This document shows, piece by piece, positions 24,969 to 32,989 of a stretch of DNA of 64,000 bases. Position 1 is the first letter of the stretch. Every line of letters starts with the position of its first letter. Location of the stretch: contig LWDJ01000021.1 in assembly GCA_002083435.1 (NCBI GenBank), positions 1 to 64,000 on the forward strand, written 5' to 3'. A model generated the notes under the pieces. It was not told the DNA's origin. It made no database searches and was given only the letters and a program-made list of their open reading frames with translations. This stretch comes from Proteobacteria bacterium SG_bin6. GTDB lineage: Bacteria > Pseudomonadota > Alphaproteobacteria > Sphingomonadales > Sphingomonadaceae. The translations under genes and the position numbers were made by a program.

Positions 24969-26276
24969 TTGTCCGGACGCCTCAATCCAGTCGGCTGGGC
25001 GCGGTTATCCTCGCCCGCGATCGCGTGCTTCATGATGGCGTGGGCCTTGCCCGCTTGGGCGCAAGACGAAACCGCTCCAACCGATGATTTCGGCATCGCC
25101 GCGCTGACACCGAACAACATCACCGGGGTAAGCAACGGCGCCGTCCCGCGCGCGATCGACATCCGCGCCGGATCGGACGTCATCTACGACAGCAATCTGG
25201 CACGCGCCAACGCCGGCGGCGCCGCGGCGCGTGGCCTGGTGCGCGAAGACGCGCGTTTCACGCCGCGCGTTTCCGCCAACATCACGCTTCCCAAGGGCCG
25301 CTGGGTGTTCGCGCTCAACGCGCTCGCGGGATATGATTTTTACATCCGCAACACCCAGCTCAATCGGGAGCGCGTTTATTTCTTGGGCCAGGCGGGCGGG
25401 CAATTCAGCATCTGCGATATCGGCAGCCAGGTCGGGTACGCGCGACGGCAAAATGATTTGCTCGATCTCGCGATCATTCCCGGTGACACCCGCGCTTCGA
25501 CCGTCAATGTCCAAGACACGGTACGGGTCGGCGGGAACCTGGCCTGCGGGCGGGGCCTGTTGCGTCCTAACAGCTATGTAGAATATCGAAGTTCCAGCAA
25601 CAGCACCGCCGCACGCCAGATCGCTGATGTCGATGCGGTTATCTATGGCGGCGGCCTGACCTATACGTCGCCCAAATTGGGTTCGATCAGCGCGTTTGTC
25701 GGGCGCGTTGACTTTAACTTTCCCAACCGCGGCGGCGTGCTTGCCGCCGTCCAAAGTTTTGGCGCTAGCCAATATGGCCTGCGGTTCGATCGGCGCCTGG
25801 GCGGTCGGCTCCAATTGTCGGGACAGGTCTTCTACACCGATGTCGACAATATCGCTGGCCTGGGAAGCCGGTTTAATGGCGTCAATTGGGAGCTCGCCGC
25901 CACCTTGCGGACGGGTAGCCGCGGCCTGTTGAGTTTCAACACGGCGCGGCGGCTGGATCCGTCGGCGGCGTTCAACCTGCGCCTCGGCGAAATTTCCCTT
26001 TATCAACTGCGTTTCGATTATGCGTTAAGCCCATTGCTGCAGGCGACGCTGAGCGCGCAGCGACGGACGCGCAACTTTCAGTCTGACCCGGCATTTCCGC
26101 GGCTCGTGCTGCTCACGGACGACACATTGAGCCAGATAAGTGCCGGCCTCGTTTACAATTATCGGCAGCGGCTCCGCCTCACGACGAGCGCGAGCTACGT
26201 CGAACGCAACGCGAGCGCGACGCTTTACAACTTCCGCGCGGCGCGAGTGAGCGTCGGGGCGTCAATCACGCTTTGA
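24969..26276 (+). CDS. outer-membrane beta-barrel protein of the EPS locus
   Basis: 435 residues from TTG 24969, chosen because AAGGGG lies a few bases upstream and a normal signal peptide follows (CFMMAWALPAWAQ, cleavage after AWA). The mature part shows alternating polar/hydrophobic strands of a beta-barrel and ends in an aromatic-poor but barrel-like VSVGASITL. Similar barrel proteins accompany Wzx/Wzy loci in sphingomonads and Xanthomonas-type systems and may help polymer release. The last 15 bases overlap the convergent GT gene. The precise role is unknown. Confidence 0.75.
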   Translation: MSGRLNPVGWARLSSPAIACFMMAWALPAWAQDETAPTDDFGIAALTPNNITGVSNGAVPRAIDIRAGSDVIYDSNLARANAGGAAARGLVREDARFTPRVSANITLPKGRWVFALNALAGYDFYIRNTQLNRERVYFLGQAGGQFSICDIGSQVGYARRQNDLLDLAIIPGDTRASTVNVQDTVRVGGNLACGRGLLRPNSYVEYRSSSNSTAARQIADVDAVIYGGGLTYTSPKLGSISAFVGRVDFNFPNRGGVLAAVQSFGASQYGLRFDRRLGGRLQLSGQVFYTDVDNIAGLGSRFNGVNWELAATLRTGSRGLLSFNTARRLDPSAAFNLRLGEISLYQLRFDYALSPLLQATLSAQRRTRNFQSDPAFPRLVLLTDDTLSQISAGLVYNYRQRLRLTTSASYVERNASATLYNFRAARVSVGASITL

Positions 26277-27212
26277 CGCGGCGTCCAGCCAGCGTGGCAC
26301 GCCGCGCTGGCCGAGCAGCCCGGCCCACCAGCCCTCGATCGCGTCAAGCCATTGCCGCCACGCGCCGCGCCGAGCGAAACGCCCCGCGCCGAGCGCGAAG
26401 CTCGCCACCGCGGCCACCGGCAGCAGCCAGGGCGTGGTATCGCGCACGACCAGCAGCTTGTTGCGCTCATCGAGATAGATTGGCAGCCGCGGCCGCGCCC
26501 GGATCGCAGTGGCAGAACCGGTCGAGCCGCCCTGATCGTGGCAAAGCCGGGCGGCGGGGGCAAAGCCCAGCCGCAGTCCTTGCGCCTTGGCGCGCAGACA
26601 CCATTCGATCTCCTCGGCATAGAGGAAGTAATCCTCGCGCATCGGACCGATCGTGGCCACGAAGCGGCGGCCAATGAGCATGCACGCGCCCGAGATGTAG
26701 TTCATCCGCTGTTCGATCGCTCGGGCATCCGGCAACTGATTCAGCGAGGTGCCGCCTGCCAGCGATTCGGCACGGGCCAACCATGGACGCCACCGCCCGC
26801 CGCAGCTCTGAACATGGCCGCGGCGATGATAGAGTATGCCCCCCACCGCATCGCAGTCGCCGCGATCAAGCCGATCGAGCAACGCGCCAAGCGTGTGGGG
26901 CTCGACCTCGGTGTCGGGGTTCAACACCCACCACGCGCGGGCCATTGGCCGTGCCGCCATGCACTGATTGACGCCGCCGGCATAGCCCAGATTGCCCGGC
27001 GCCCGCAGGCACGTCACCGCCTGGCCGGCCGCCAGCTGGGCCGGCACCGCCGCGCACAGCGCCGCGTAAGCATCAGGCCCGCCATTCTCGCAGATCACGA
27101 CCTCATAATCGGCGAACTCGCTGGCGCTCAACGCCGACAGGCACTGGACGATCTGGGCCGCGTCACGAAAGGCGACGATGCACACGGCCACAGGCGTCAA
27201 CAGCGCGTTCAT
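26262..27212 (-). CDS. GT2 glycosyltransferase (WbbL rhamnosyltransferase-like)
   Basis: 316 residues. The GT-A domain begins VAVCIVAFRDAAQIVQCL, with the DxD-like NPDTEVEPHT near residue 98, and a later EEIEWCLRAKAQGLRL motif typical of WbbL-like rhamnosyltransferases. A C-terminal hydrophobic stretch (LLPVAAVASFALGAG) suggests membrane association. It is the last gene of the six-gene Wzm/Wzt operon and overlaps the acyltransferase stop by four bases. dTDP-rhamnose made by rmlACDB would suit it, but the donor is an inference. Confidence 0.85.
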   Translation of the reverse strand: MNALLTPVAVCIVAFRDAAQIVQCLSALSASEFADYEVVICENGGPDAYAALCAAVPAQLAAGQAVTCLRAPGNLGYAGGVNQCMAARPMARAWWVLNPDTEVEPHTLGALLDRLDRGDCDAVGGILYHRRGHVQSCGGRWRPWLARAESLAGGTSLNQLPDARAIEQRMNYISGACMLIGRRFVATIGPMREDYFLYAEEIEWCLRAKAQGLRLGFAPAARLCHDQGGSTGSATAIRARPRLPIYLDERNKLLVVRDTTPWLLPVAAVASFALGAGRFARRGAWRQWLDAIEGWWAGLLGQRGVPRWLDAASKRD

Positions 27213-28339
27213 TTCTGCTCTCCCCTTGGGCGCGGAGCAAACGCCAGCAAGGATCGTTCGATCCCGAATGTTACCGCCCCGCCAAGCCGAAACGCGAAGC
27301 GGATGACCGACCGAAGCGCCCCTTTGAATACGAAAAAGAGGAAACCATGGACGACGATCACCGTCGCCAAGATCGAGACGAATAGGAAGATGCTTTCCTT
27401 GCCTGGCAGCGATCGCCCGGCGGGAAAATACAGCAACGTCAGCACCCAGCCATGCATCAACAGCATCGCCAGCGATTCATTGCCGAAAAACGCCGCGACC
27501 CTGCCCGGCATCGTGTCGGCGGTCCGCCCCGAAACCCACAGCAGGAAGGTAATGAACAACAGCTGCTCCGCCACATAGACCGGAAACGATCCATATTGGC
27601 CAACCATCGGCTGTGCGACAAAGGCGAGCTCGCAGGTGAAACATGGCCCTTCGGCGAACAAGCCCGGCCGGTTGAGCCATGCGACCAGCAACGTCGCGGG
27701 CAAGGCCAGCAGGCCAAGCGCGGTCGGGATGCGACGATCGATTGCGACACGCATGCCGATCAGGAAGAACAATGTCGCCGTCGGCCAATTGCGCCATTCG
27801 TAGAAGTTATCGGTCCAACCGCGCCAATCCGCCGTCGCGATCAGGGCACCGGAAATGACGAGGACGAGGATGAGCACGAGCCGTGCGCGCAGCATCAGAT
27901 AGGCGGACAACCGTGCGGCGGCGAGAACCACGAAAAACCAGGCGACGAAACTGGCATAGCCCGTTCCAACGGCGATCGGCTTCAGCGCGATGTGCGCCAG
28001 CCAGCGCCAGCCATACCAACGCGGTGTCGTCGCGAGATCGAACGCGATCGCGCCGAGATGCGACAGCGCCGCCAGGATGACGAGCACGATCGACGGCTTG
28101 ATCGCGGCAAGCCAGTGCTTCCGGTTCAAATGCGGCGCCGCCATCCCGCTGAGGAAGAAAAAAGCGGAAATCTGCGGCGCCAACAGTTTCAGCTGCGCGC
28201 CCGCGGCCATCGCCTGCGCCGGATTTGCGCCCATCGACTGGAAGACACCGTACAGGGCATGGACGTAGAATACCGCGATCAGCAGATAGCCGCGCGCCAC
28301 CGCGCCACGGTCCGCCGCGGAGGCACCGGTGGAGATCAC
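27209..28339 (-). CDS. acyltransferase family 3 membrane protein
   Basis: 376 residues from GTG 28339, whose codon overlaps the stop of the upstream GT gene (GTGA); ATG 28357 is an alternative. It has about ten membrane helices, an early VFYVHALYGVFQSMG with the conserved His, FFFLSGMAAPHLNRKHW and a late FFGNESLAMLLMHGWVLT. This is the acyltransferase-3 plan used for O-acetylation or succinylation of glycans. Being within the Wzm/Wzt operon, it probably modifies that operon's glycan. Confidence 0.82.
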   Translation of the reverse strand: MISTGASAADRGAVARGYLLIAVFYVHALYGVFQSMGANPAQAMAAGAQLKLLAPQISAFFFLSGMAAPHLNRKHWLAAIKPSIVLVILAALSHLGAIAFDLATTPRWYGWRWLAHIALKPIAVGTGYASFVAWFFVVLAAARLSAYLMLRARLVLILVLVISGALIATADWRGWTDNFYEWRNWPTATLFFLIGMRVAIDRRIPTALGLLALPATLLVAWLNRPGLFAEGPCFTCELAFVAQPMVGQYGSFPVYVAEQLLFITFLLWVSGRTADTMPGRVAAFFGNESLAMLLMHGWVLTLLYFPAGRSLPGKESIFLFVSILATVIVVHGFLFFVFKGALRSVIRFAFRLGGAVTFGIERSLLAFAPRPRGEQK

Positions 28340-29643
28340 AGGTCGGCGCGGGCCCATTGACGCCGGGCCTCGGCAAGCTGCGCGTCGAAGTTGCGCACGC
28401 CCACATCCGCCCAGCCTGGCGCCCGGCTGTCTTCCCCGAAGATGAGCGGCAGCAGCGCCCGCGCCCCGAGCCGGGCGAGCAGCGCGGGACGGAAATGCCG
28501 CGCGTCCCAAGGCTCGACGCCTGTTTCGTCGGGGAGCAAGGCGAGTTCGTCGCCGCGCATCATCACCCGCACCGCGCGGGGACGCGCCGCCGCCAGTTGC
28601 GCTTCAACGGCGGCGAAACCATCGGCCAGATCAACGGCGAGCGGCGCCGGCTCCGATCGTTCAGCCTGCGCCTGGAGTTTCCACCAGTGATTGCCAAGCA
28701 CACTCGCGGCGCCCCGCAAATAGGCATAACGATGGAGCCGCGCATGGAGCGGCCAGAAGGCCTGTCGCCAGCCCAGGGCGTTGAAGAGGCTGAGCGCCGC
28801 GATCGCCACCGGCAGCAGCCATTCTAACGGGCGACCCTTGGCGCTACGAAAGACCAGACGCAGAAGGCGACCAGGGTTGCGCGCGGCATGTTGCACGACC
28901 GGCAACGTGGTGCCGAGATGGGGATGTTTGAGTGCCATCAGCGCGTCCGATCGCCCCTCCTCGCGCGCGCGCCGGAACGCGCTGTTGAGCGTCGATGTCT
29001 GATGCTCGTGATGCCAACCCAGCGCTTTTGGCGCGTAATGCAGCCTGATCCCCTGCGCGAAGATCCGCACGCCGAGCTCATAATCCTCCCGCGCACGGGC
29101 GAACTGTGGATCCAGCCCGCCCAGCGCCTCCCACTGCTCCCGCGCGATCGACAGGTTGCCGGTCAAGACGTCGCGGAAGGTGAAGCGGTGGCCGGGCTCC
29201 GCCAGCGCGGCGAAATGCTGGTGCCACCACAGCCTGATCATCTGGCGAAACGCGTCGCGCGCCACATGGGGGGCGGGAGGATAAGGGCCGATCACGACGC
29301 CCCCGGGATTGGCGGTGTGGGCCTCCGCGTGGGCGAGGACGAGCCCCGGCGTGGGGATGACGTCGTCGTCCAGGAACAGCAGCAGCGGCGCGACCGCCGC
29401 CGCCGCCCCGGCATTGCGCGCGACCGACGGGCCGAGCCCCGGTCGCTCGATGATCTGCAGCGGGATCGGCCCTTGATACCCCCGCAACATCGCCTGGGTG
29501 CCATCGACGCAGCCGTCCGCGACTGCCACCACCTCGAACGCAGGGGTGCCAGGCAGCTGCGCCTCGAGCGCGCCCAGCATCGCTGCCATCAAGTCGTGGC
29601 GGTTGTGGGTGGGAATAACGATGCTGATCGCGACGTCAGCCAT
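28336..29643 (-). CDS. GT2 glycosyltransferase with long C-terminal region
   Basis: 435 residues. The GT-A domain (ISIVIPTHNRHDLMAAML, GLGPSVARNAGAAAA, FLDDDVIPTPG) occupies about residues 1-230 with the DDD metal site. The acceptor-side motif REDYELGVRIFAQG follows. Residues 260-435 contain a hydrophobic segment (WLLPVAIAALSLFNAL) and a polar tail of unknown role. It overlaps the preceding GT gene by eight bases and the acyltransferase by four, so all are co-translated. Sugar specificity cannot be read from the sequence. Confidence 0.85.
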   Translation of the reverse strand: MADVAISIVIPTHNRHDLMAAMLGALEAQLPGTPAFEVVAVADGCVDGTQAMLRGYQGPIPLQIIERPGLGPSVARNAGAAAAVAPLLLFLDDDVIPTPGLVLAHAEAHTANPGGVVIGPYPPAPHVARDAFRQMIRLWWHQHFAALAEPGHRFTFRDVLTGNLSIAREQWEALGGLDPQFARAREDYELGVRIFAQGIRLHYAPKALGWHHEHQTSTLNSAFRRAREEGRSDALMALKHPHLGTTLPVVQHAARNPGRLLRLVFRSAKGRPLEWLLPVAIAALSLFNALGWRQAFWPLHARLHRYAYLRGAASVLGNHWWKLQAQAERSEPAPLAVDLADGFAAVEAQLAAARPRAVRVMMRGDELALLPDETGVEPWDARHFRPALLARLGARALLPLIFGEDSRAPGWADVGVRNFDAQLAEARRQWARADL

Positions 29644-30802
29644 GGCGGGCCCTTCGCCGGGCCTCGAAATATCGCCGCGGGCCCGCCATGGCGCCGCGCG
29701 CCTGCGCTGCGGCGACGTTGAACGTCAGCCGCTGATCCGGATAGTGTCGGCTGCGCCGCAACTGCGGGATCTGGTTGCGAAGCCATTTGGCGATCATCAC
29801 CAGCACGCGCGGGTTGCGTTCGTACAGCAAGGCCTTGGTCAGCACCGCGAACGACGCACACTCATAGCCGAAAATCTGCTGCTCAAGCTCTTCCATGGTC
29901 CGGCGATGCCGGTGCCAGTTCAGCGCCTGCGGATCATAGGCAATGGCATAGCCGGCGCCCAACACGCGGCGGAACAGGTCGGTGTCCCCGCCGGCAAGCG
30001 CGCGCGTCCCGGCGTCAAGCGCGGGATCGAAAGGACCGATCAGCGCGACCGCCGAACGACGCAGCGCCATGTTGACCCCGGCACCGGCGTGCCAAGCCAG
30101 GAACGGATCACAATTGCCGCGGTGATAGACCATACGCTTGAAGCCGCGCGTAAAGCCGCCGACACGCTGAAAGGCGATCTGCGCGTCGCTTTCGAGCTCG
30201 ATCGCCATGGTAAGACCCGTCGCCGCCAGCACCATCGGATCTTGAAAATTGCGCAACAGCGTGGCCAGCCAAGCGCGATCGGGCGCCGCGTCATCGTCGA
30301 TGAACGCGACGATCTCGCCGGTAGCCTCGCGCAAGGCGGTGTTGCGGGCGTTGTCCAGCCCGGGCTTGGGTTCCCTCACATAGCGCACGCCTGGAAATCG
30401 CTCGACTAGGTGGCGCGTCGCCTCGGTCGAAGGAGCGTTGTCAATCACCAGGATGGGCGCCTGGTAACTCATCGCCATCAAACCGTTCAGGCAGCATTCG
30501 AGGTCGTCGGTGCGATCGCGCGTGCAGATCGCCACGGTGGCATCGGGCAGGGGATGCGGCGGGGGTGCCTCTGGCGCGAGCCCCATCCCGTGCCGCAGAA
30601 ACGCCTCCCAAAAGGCGGAATCGGCATGCTCCAGCAGCGCCGCGCGCAATTCCCTGCCGGCGGGCAGCGGTGCGCGAACGATCGCCTGGCCGGCGGGCAC
30701 GCCCGCGACCCGAAGCAGCACCACCGCCCCGTCATACCCATCCAGCTGATCGAGCGCTTCCGGGAACGCATCGATATCCAGATCGAGCGCCGCCAGCTTC
30801 AT
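29636..30802 (-). CDS. GT2 glycosyltransferase with N-terminal extension
   Basis: 388 residues. About 85 residues (LDLDIDAFPEALDQLDGYDG) precede the catalytic domain. The GT-A domain has DATVAICTRDRTDDLECCL, LVIDNAPS, GLDNARNTALREATG and the DxD site in AFIDDDAAPD. Its late motif AGGDTDLFRRVLGAGYAIAY fits family 2. The gene starts in a 4-bp overlap with the wzt stop. The N-terminal extension is shared by some GT2 proteins in glycan ABC-export operons, and its role is unknown. Confidence 0.85.
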   Translation of the reverse strand: MKLAALDLDIDAFPEALDQLDGYDGAVVLLRVAGVPAGQAIVRAPLPAGRELRAALLEHADSAFWEAFLRHGMGLAPEAPPPHPLPDATVAICTRDRTDDLECCLNGLMAMSYQAPILVIDNAPSTEATRHLVERFPGVRYVREPKPGLDNARNTALREATGEIVAFIDDDAAPDRAWLATLLRNFQDPMVLAATGLTMAIELESDAQIAFQRVGGFTRGFKRMVYHRGNCDPFLAWHAGAGVNMALRRSAVALIGPFDPALDAGTRALAGGDTDLFRRVLGAGYAIAYDPQALNWHRHRRTMEELEQQIFGYECASFAVLTKALLYERNPRVLVMIAKWLRNQIPQLRRSRHYPDQRLTFNVAAAQARGAMAGPRRYFEARRRARHG

Positions 30803-32082
30803 CGCCGCCCCATCCCCTCCGCTGTCGACTGGACGAGGTCGGCCGCGCGCTCGCTGTGCCAGCTCAGCGGCGGGTTCACATAGCCCTTGCTCGTGCCGCG
30901 CCCGGTAACGCGGACCGGGTAGGTTTCGGCGTGATAGTCATAAACCTTCGCCCAATCGCCGGAGAACAAGCCCACGGTGACGCGGTAATCCTCCGGCGCC
31001 AGATCGAGCCGGGTGATGCGCAGGGCGATCGTGCCCGAATCGCCGCGTCGCTCAAGAACAACGTCGGCCAGCGCGCTGTTCGTCTCGAAGCAGCAGCTGT
31101 CGTCGCGCGCGTATATGCCGATAACCGCGATCGGTGGTTCGTCGACATGGACGTAGCGATAGTCCATTTCGATCGTCAGCCCGTCGCCGGCGCGGATTGC
31201 CCCTGTCGCGATACCTTCGGGCGTCGAGAGCCGCACCGCCTCGATCAGCATTTCACCCGAGCCGAAGCGGTTGACTTCGGGCACCAGGCGCGCATGGGGC
31301 AGCGGCGCGAAAGCAGGCGGGGCGCCCTCGTCATCGGCGACCTTGGCATCCACCGAGGCATCGTACAGCGCCATCGTCTCATCAAGCGGGCCGTAAGCGA
31401 CCAGCCGGCCGTGATCGAGCAGAACGACATCGTCGCACAGCGCCCGGATCTGGCTGTCGTCATGCGACACGAGGAGGATGGTGCTGCCCGCCGCGCGGAT
31501 TGCCTCGACCCGGCGGAGGCATTTGCGCTGAAACGCCAGGTCACCCACCGCCAGCACTTCGTCGATCAGCAGGATTTCGGGCTGGACCGTCACCGCGACC
31601 GCGAACGCCAGCCGCATCCGCATCCCGGTGCTGTAGGTCCGCACCGGCGCGTCGATGAATTCCTCGAGCTCGGCGAAGGCGACGATCTCGTCGAAACGGG
31701 CGTGAACCTCGGCCCGCAGCATCCCGGCGATGACCCCGAGGAGGTAGACATTTTCGCGCCCGGTCAACTCGTCGGTCAGGCCAACGCCGATGTCCAGCAA
31801 CGCGCCGACCCGGCCATTGACGCGAATCTGCCCCTCATCGGCGGTGCCGACACCGCCAATAAGCCGAAGCAGGGTGGATTTGCCGGCGCCGTTCAACCCC
31901 ACCACGCCAACCGCCCGGCCCCGCGGAATGCTGAAGCTGATGTTGCGCAGCGCCCAGAACGGCTCGCGCTTTGGCGCCCGATAGCCCGACAGCAACCGTC
32001 CCTTGAGCGAGGACGGACGGCCGCGATCGCGCGTCGAGAAGCGCTTGCCCAGATTCTGAACCGAAATCGCCGCCCGCATCAC
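30799..32082 (-). CDS. wzt: glycan ABC exporter ATPase with C-terminal carbohydrate-binding domain (Wzt-like)
   Basis: 427 residues. The N-terminal ATPase has Walker A GLNGAGKST, the signature YSTGMRMRLAFAVA and Walker B EILLIDEVLAVGD, all characteristic of Wzt/TagH. From about residue 270 a separate beta-rich domain follows (FGSGEMLIEAVRLSTPEG), which resembles the Wzt C-terminal domain that recognises the glycan's capped end. It overlaps wzm by four bases. This protein powers export of a finished lipid-linked glycan across the inner membrane. Confidence 0.9.
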   Translation of the reverse strand: MMRAAISVQNLGKRFSTRDRGRPSSLKGRLLSGYRAPKREPFWALRNISFSIPRGRAVGVVGLNGAGKSTLLRLIGGVGTADEGQIRVNGRVGALLDIGVGLTDELTGRENVYLLGVIAGMLRAEVHARFDEIVAFAELEEFIDAPVRTYSTGMRMRLAFAVAVTVQPEILLIDEVLAVGDLAFQRKCLRRVEAIRAAGSTILLVSHDDSQIRALCDDVVLLDHGRLVAYGPLDETMALYDASVDAKVADDEGAPPAFAPLPHARLVPEVNRFGSGEMLIEAVRLSTPEGIATGAIRAGDGLTIEMDYRYVHVDEPPIAVIGIYARDDSCCFETNSALADVVLERRGDSGTIALRITRLDLAPEDYRVTVGLFSGDWAKVYDYHAETYPVRVTGRGTSKGYVNPPLSWHSERAADLVQSTAEGMGRR

Positions 32083-32852
32083 AACGCCTCATCAAAGCGA
32101 CGGCTCGCGCGCAGGTAGCAGGCGATGCCCAGCGCCAGCAGCGGAACGGCGATCAGCAGGGTAAAGCCCAGCGTTATCGGATTGGGCCAAGTGCCGTGCA
32201 CGAAAATCGCCCGATACCCCTCCAGCAACCTGGCGATCGGGTTGTAGACGTTCAGGAAGGCGAAATCCCGGGTCCGCTGGATCGGCCGATAGAAAATCGG
32301 CGTGATGAAAAAAATGATCGACATCGCCATCTGCACAAGATGGTCGGTATCCCGAGCGAATACTTGCGCAACCGATAGCAGATACACGACGCCGAGCGTA
32401 AATATCAGCTGCAGAATGATCATTGCCGGCAAGGCGAGCAGCGGCCAGCCCGGAAATCCCGCCTCGATCGTGGCCGAAATAACGAGCAGCGGCAGCGCGA
32501 TTAGGAAATGCACACCCTGGCTGATCACCGGCATCACCGGCAGCAGCGGCAGCGGGAAGCCGGGTCGAAGTGCCAATTCCTTACTGTCGGTAACGGCGCC
32601 AGTGCCGCTGGTGACCGAACTACTCAGCCAGCTCCAGACAAGCACGCCTGTAAAGACGAAGGTAGCATAATGTTCGATCCCAAGTGGCAAGATCTGGCCG
32701 AAGACGATCGTGAAGACAGCCAGCTGGGTCAATGGCTTCATCAGCGACCAACCAAGCCCGATGAACGAGCGGTGGTAGCGCAATTTCAGGTCGCGAATGA
32801 CGAGCTCGGTGAGCAAATCCCAACCATGACGATAGCGGTACGCGGTCTGCAT
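32079..32852 (-). CDS. wzm: glycan ABC exporter permease (Wzm-like)
   Basis: 257 residues with about six membrane helices and the family start LLTELVIRDLKLRYHRSFIG, then GLGWSLMKPLTQLAVFTIVF. The late FITPIFYRPIQ and NPIARLLEGYRAIF motifs are typical of O-antigen and teichoic-acid permeases. It is the first gene of the minus-strand operon wzm-wzt-GT-GT-acyltransferase-GT. The presence of Wzm/Wzt beside a Wzx/Wzy set implies two different glycans or a shared surface polymer made by two routes. Confidence 0.9.
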   Translation of the reverse strand: MQTAYRYRHGWDLLTELVIRDLKLRYHRSFIGLGWSLMKPLTQLAVFTIVFGQILPLGIEHYATFVFTGVLVWSWLSSSVTSGTGAVTDSKELALRPGFPLPLLPVMPVISQGVHFLIALPLLVISATIEAGFPGWPLLALPAMIILQLIFTLGVVYLLSVAQVFARDTDHLVQMAMSIIFFITPIFYRPIQRTRDFAFLNVYNPIARLLEGYRAIFVHGTWPNPITLGFTLLIAVPLLALGIACYLRASRRFDEAL

Positions 32853-32989
32853 GATGATCTACGCTCACCCCGTTTTCACGCTCGCCATGGCAAGGGCGCT
32901 ACCGCATTGCAACGTCAATTGCGTCAAGGGCTCCCTCTTAGCTAGGTATGTTTTTGGCGTAGGGAAACCGCCGCAGCGAGGGAGCGAGC

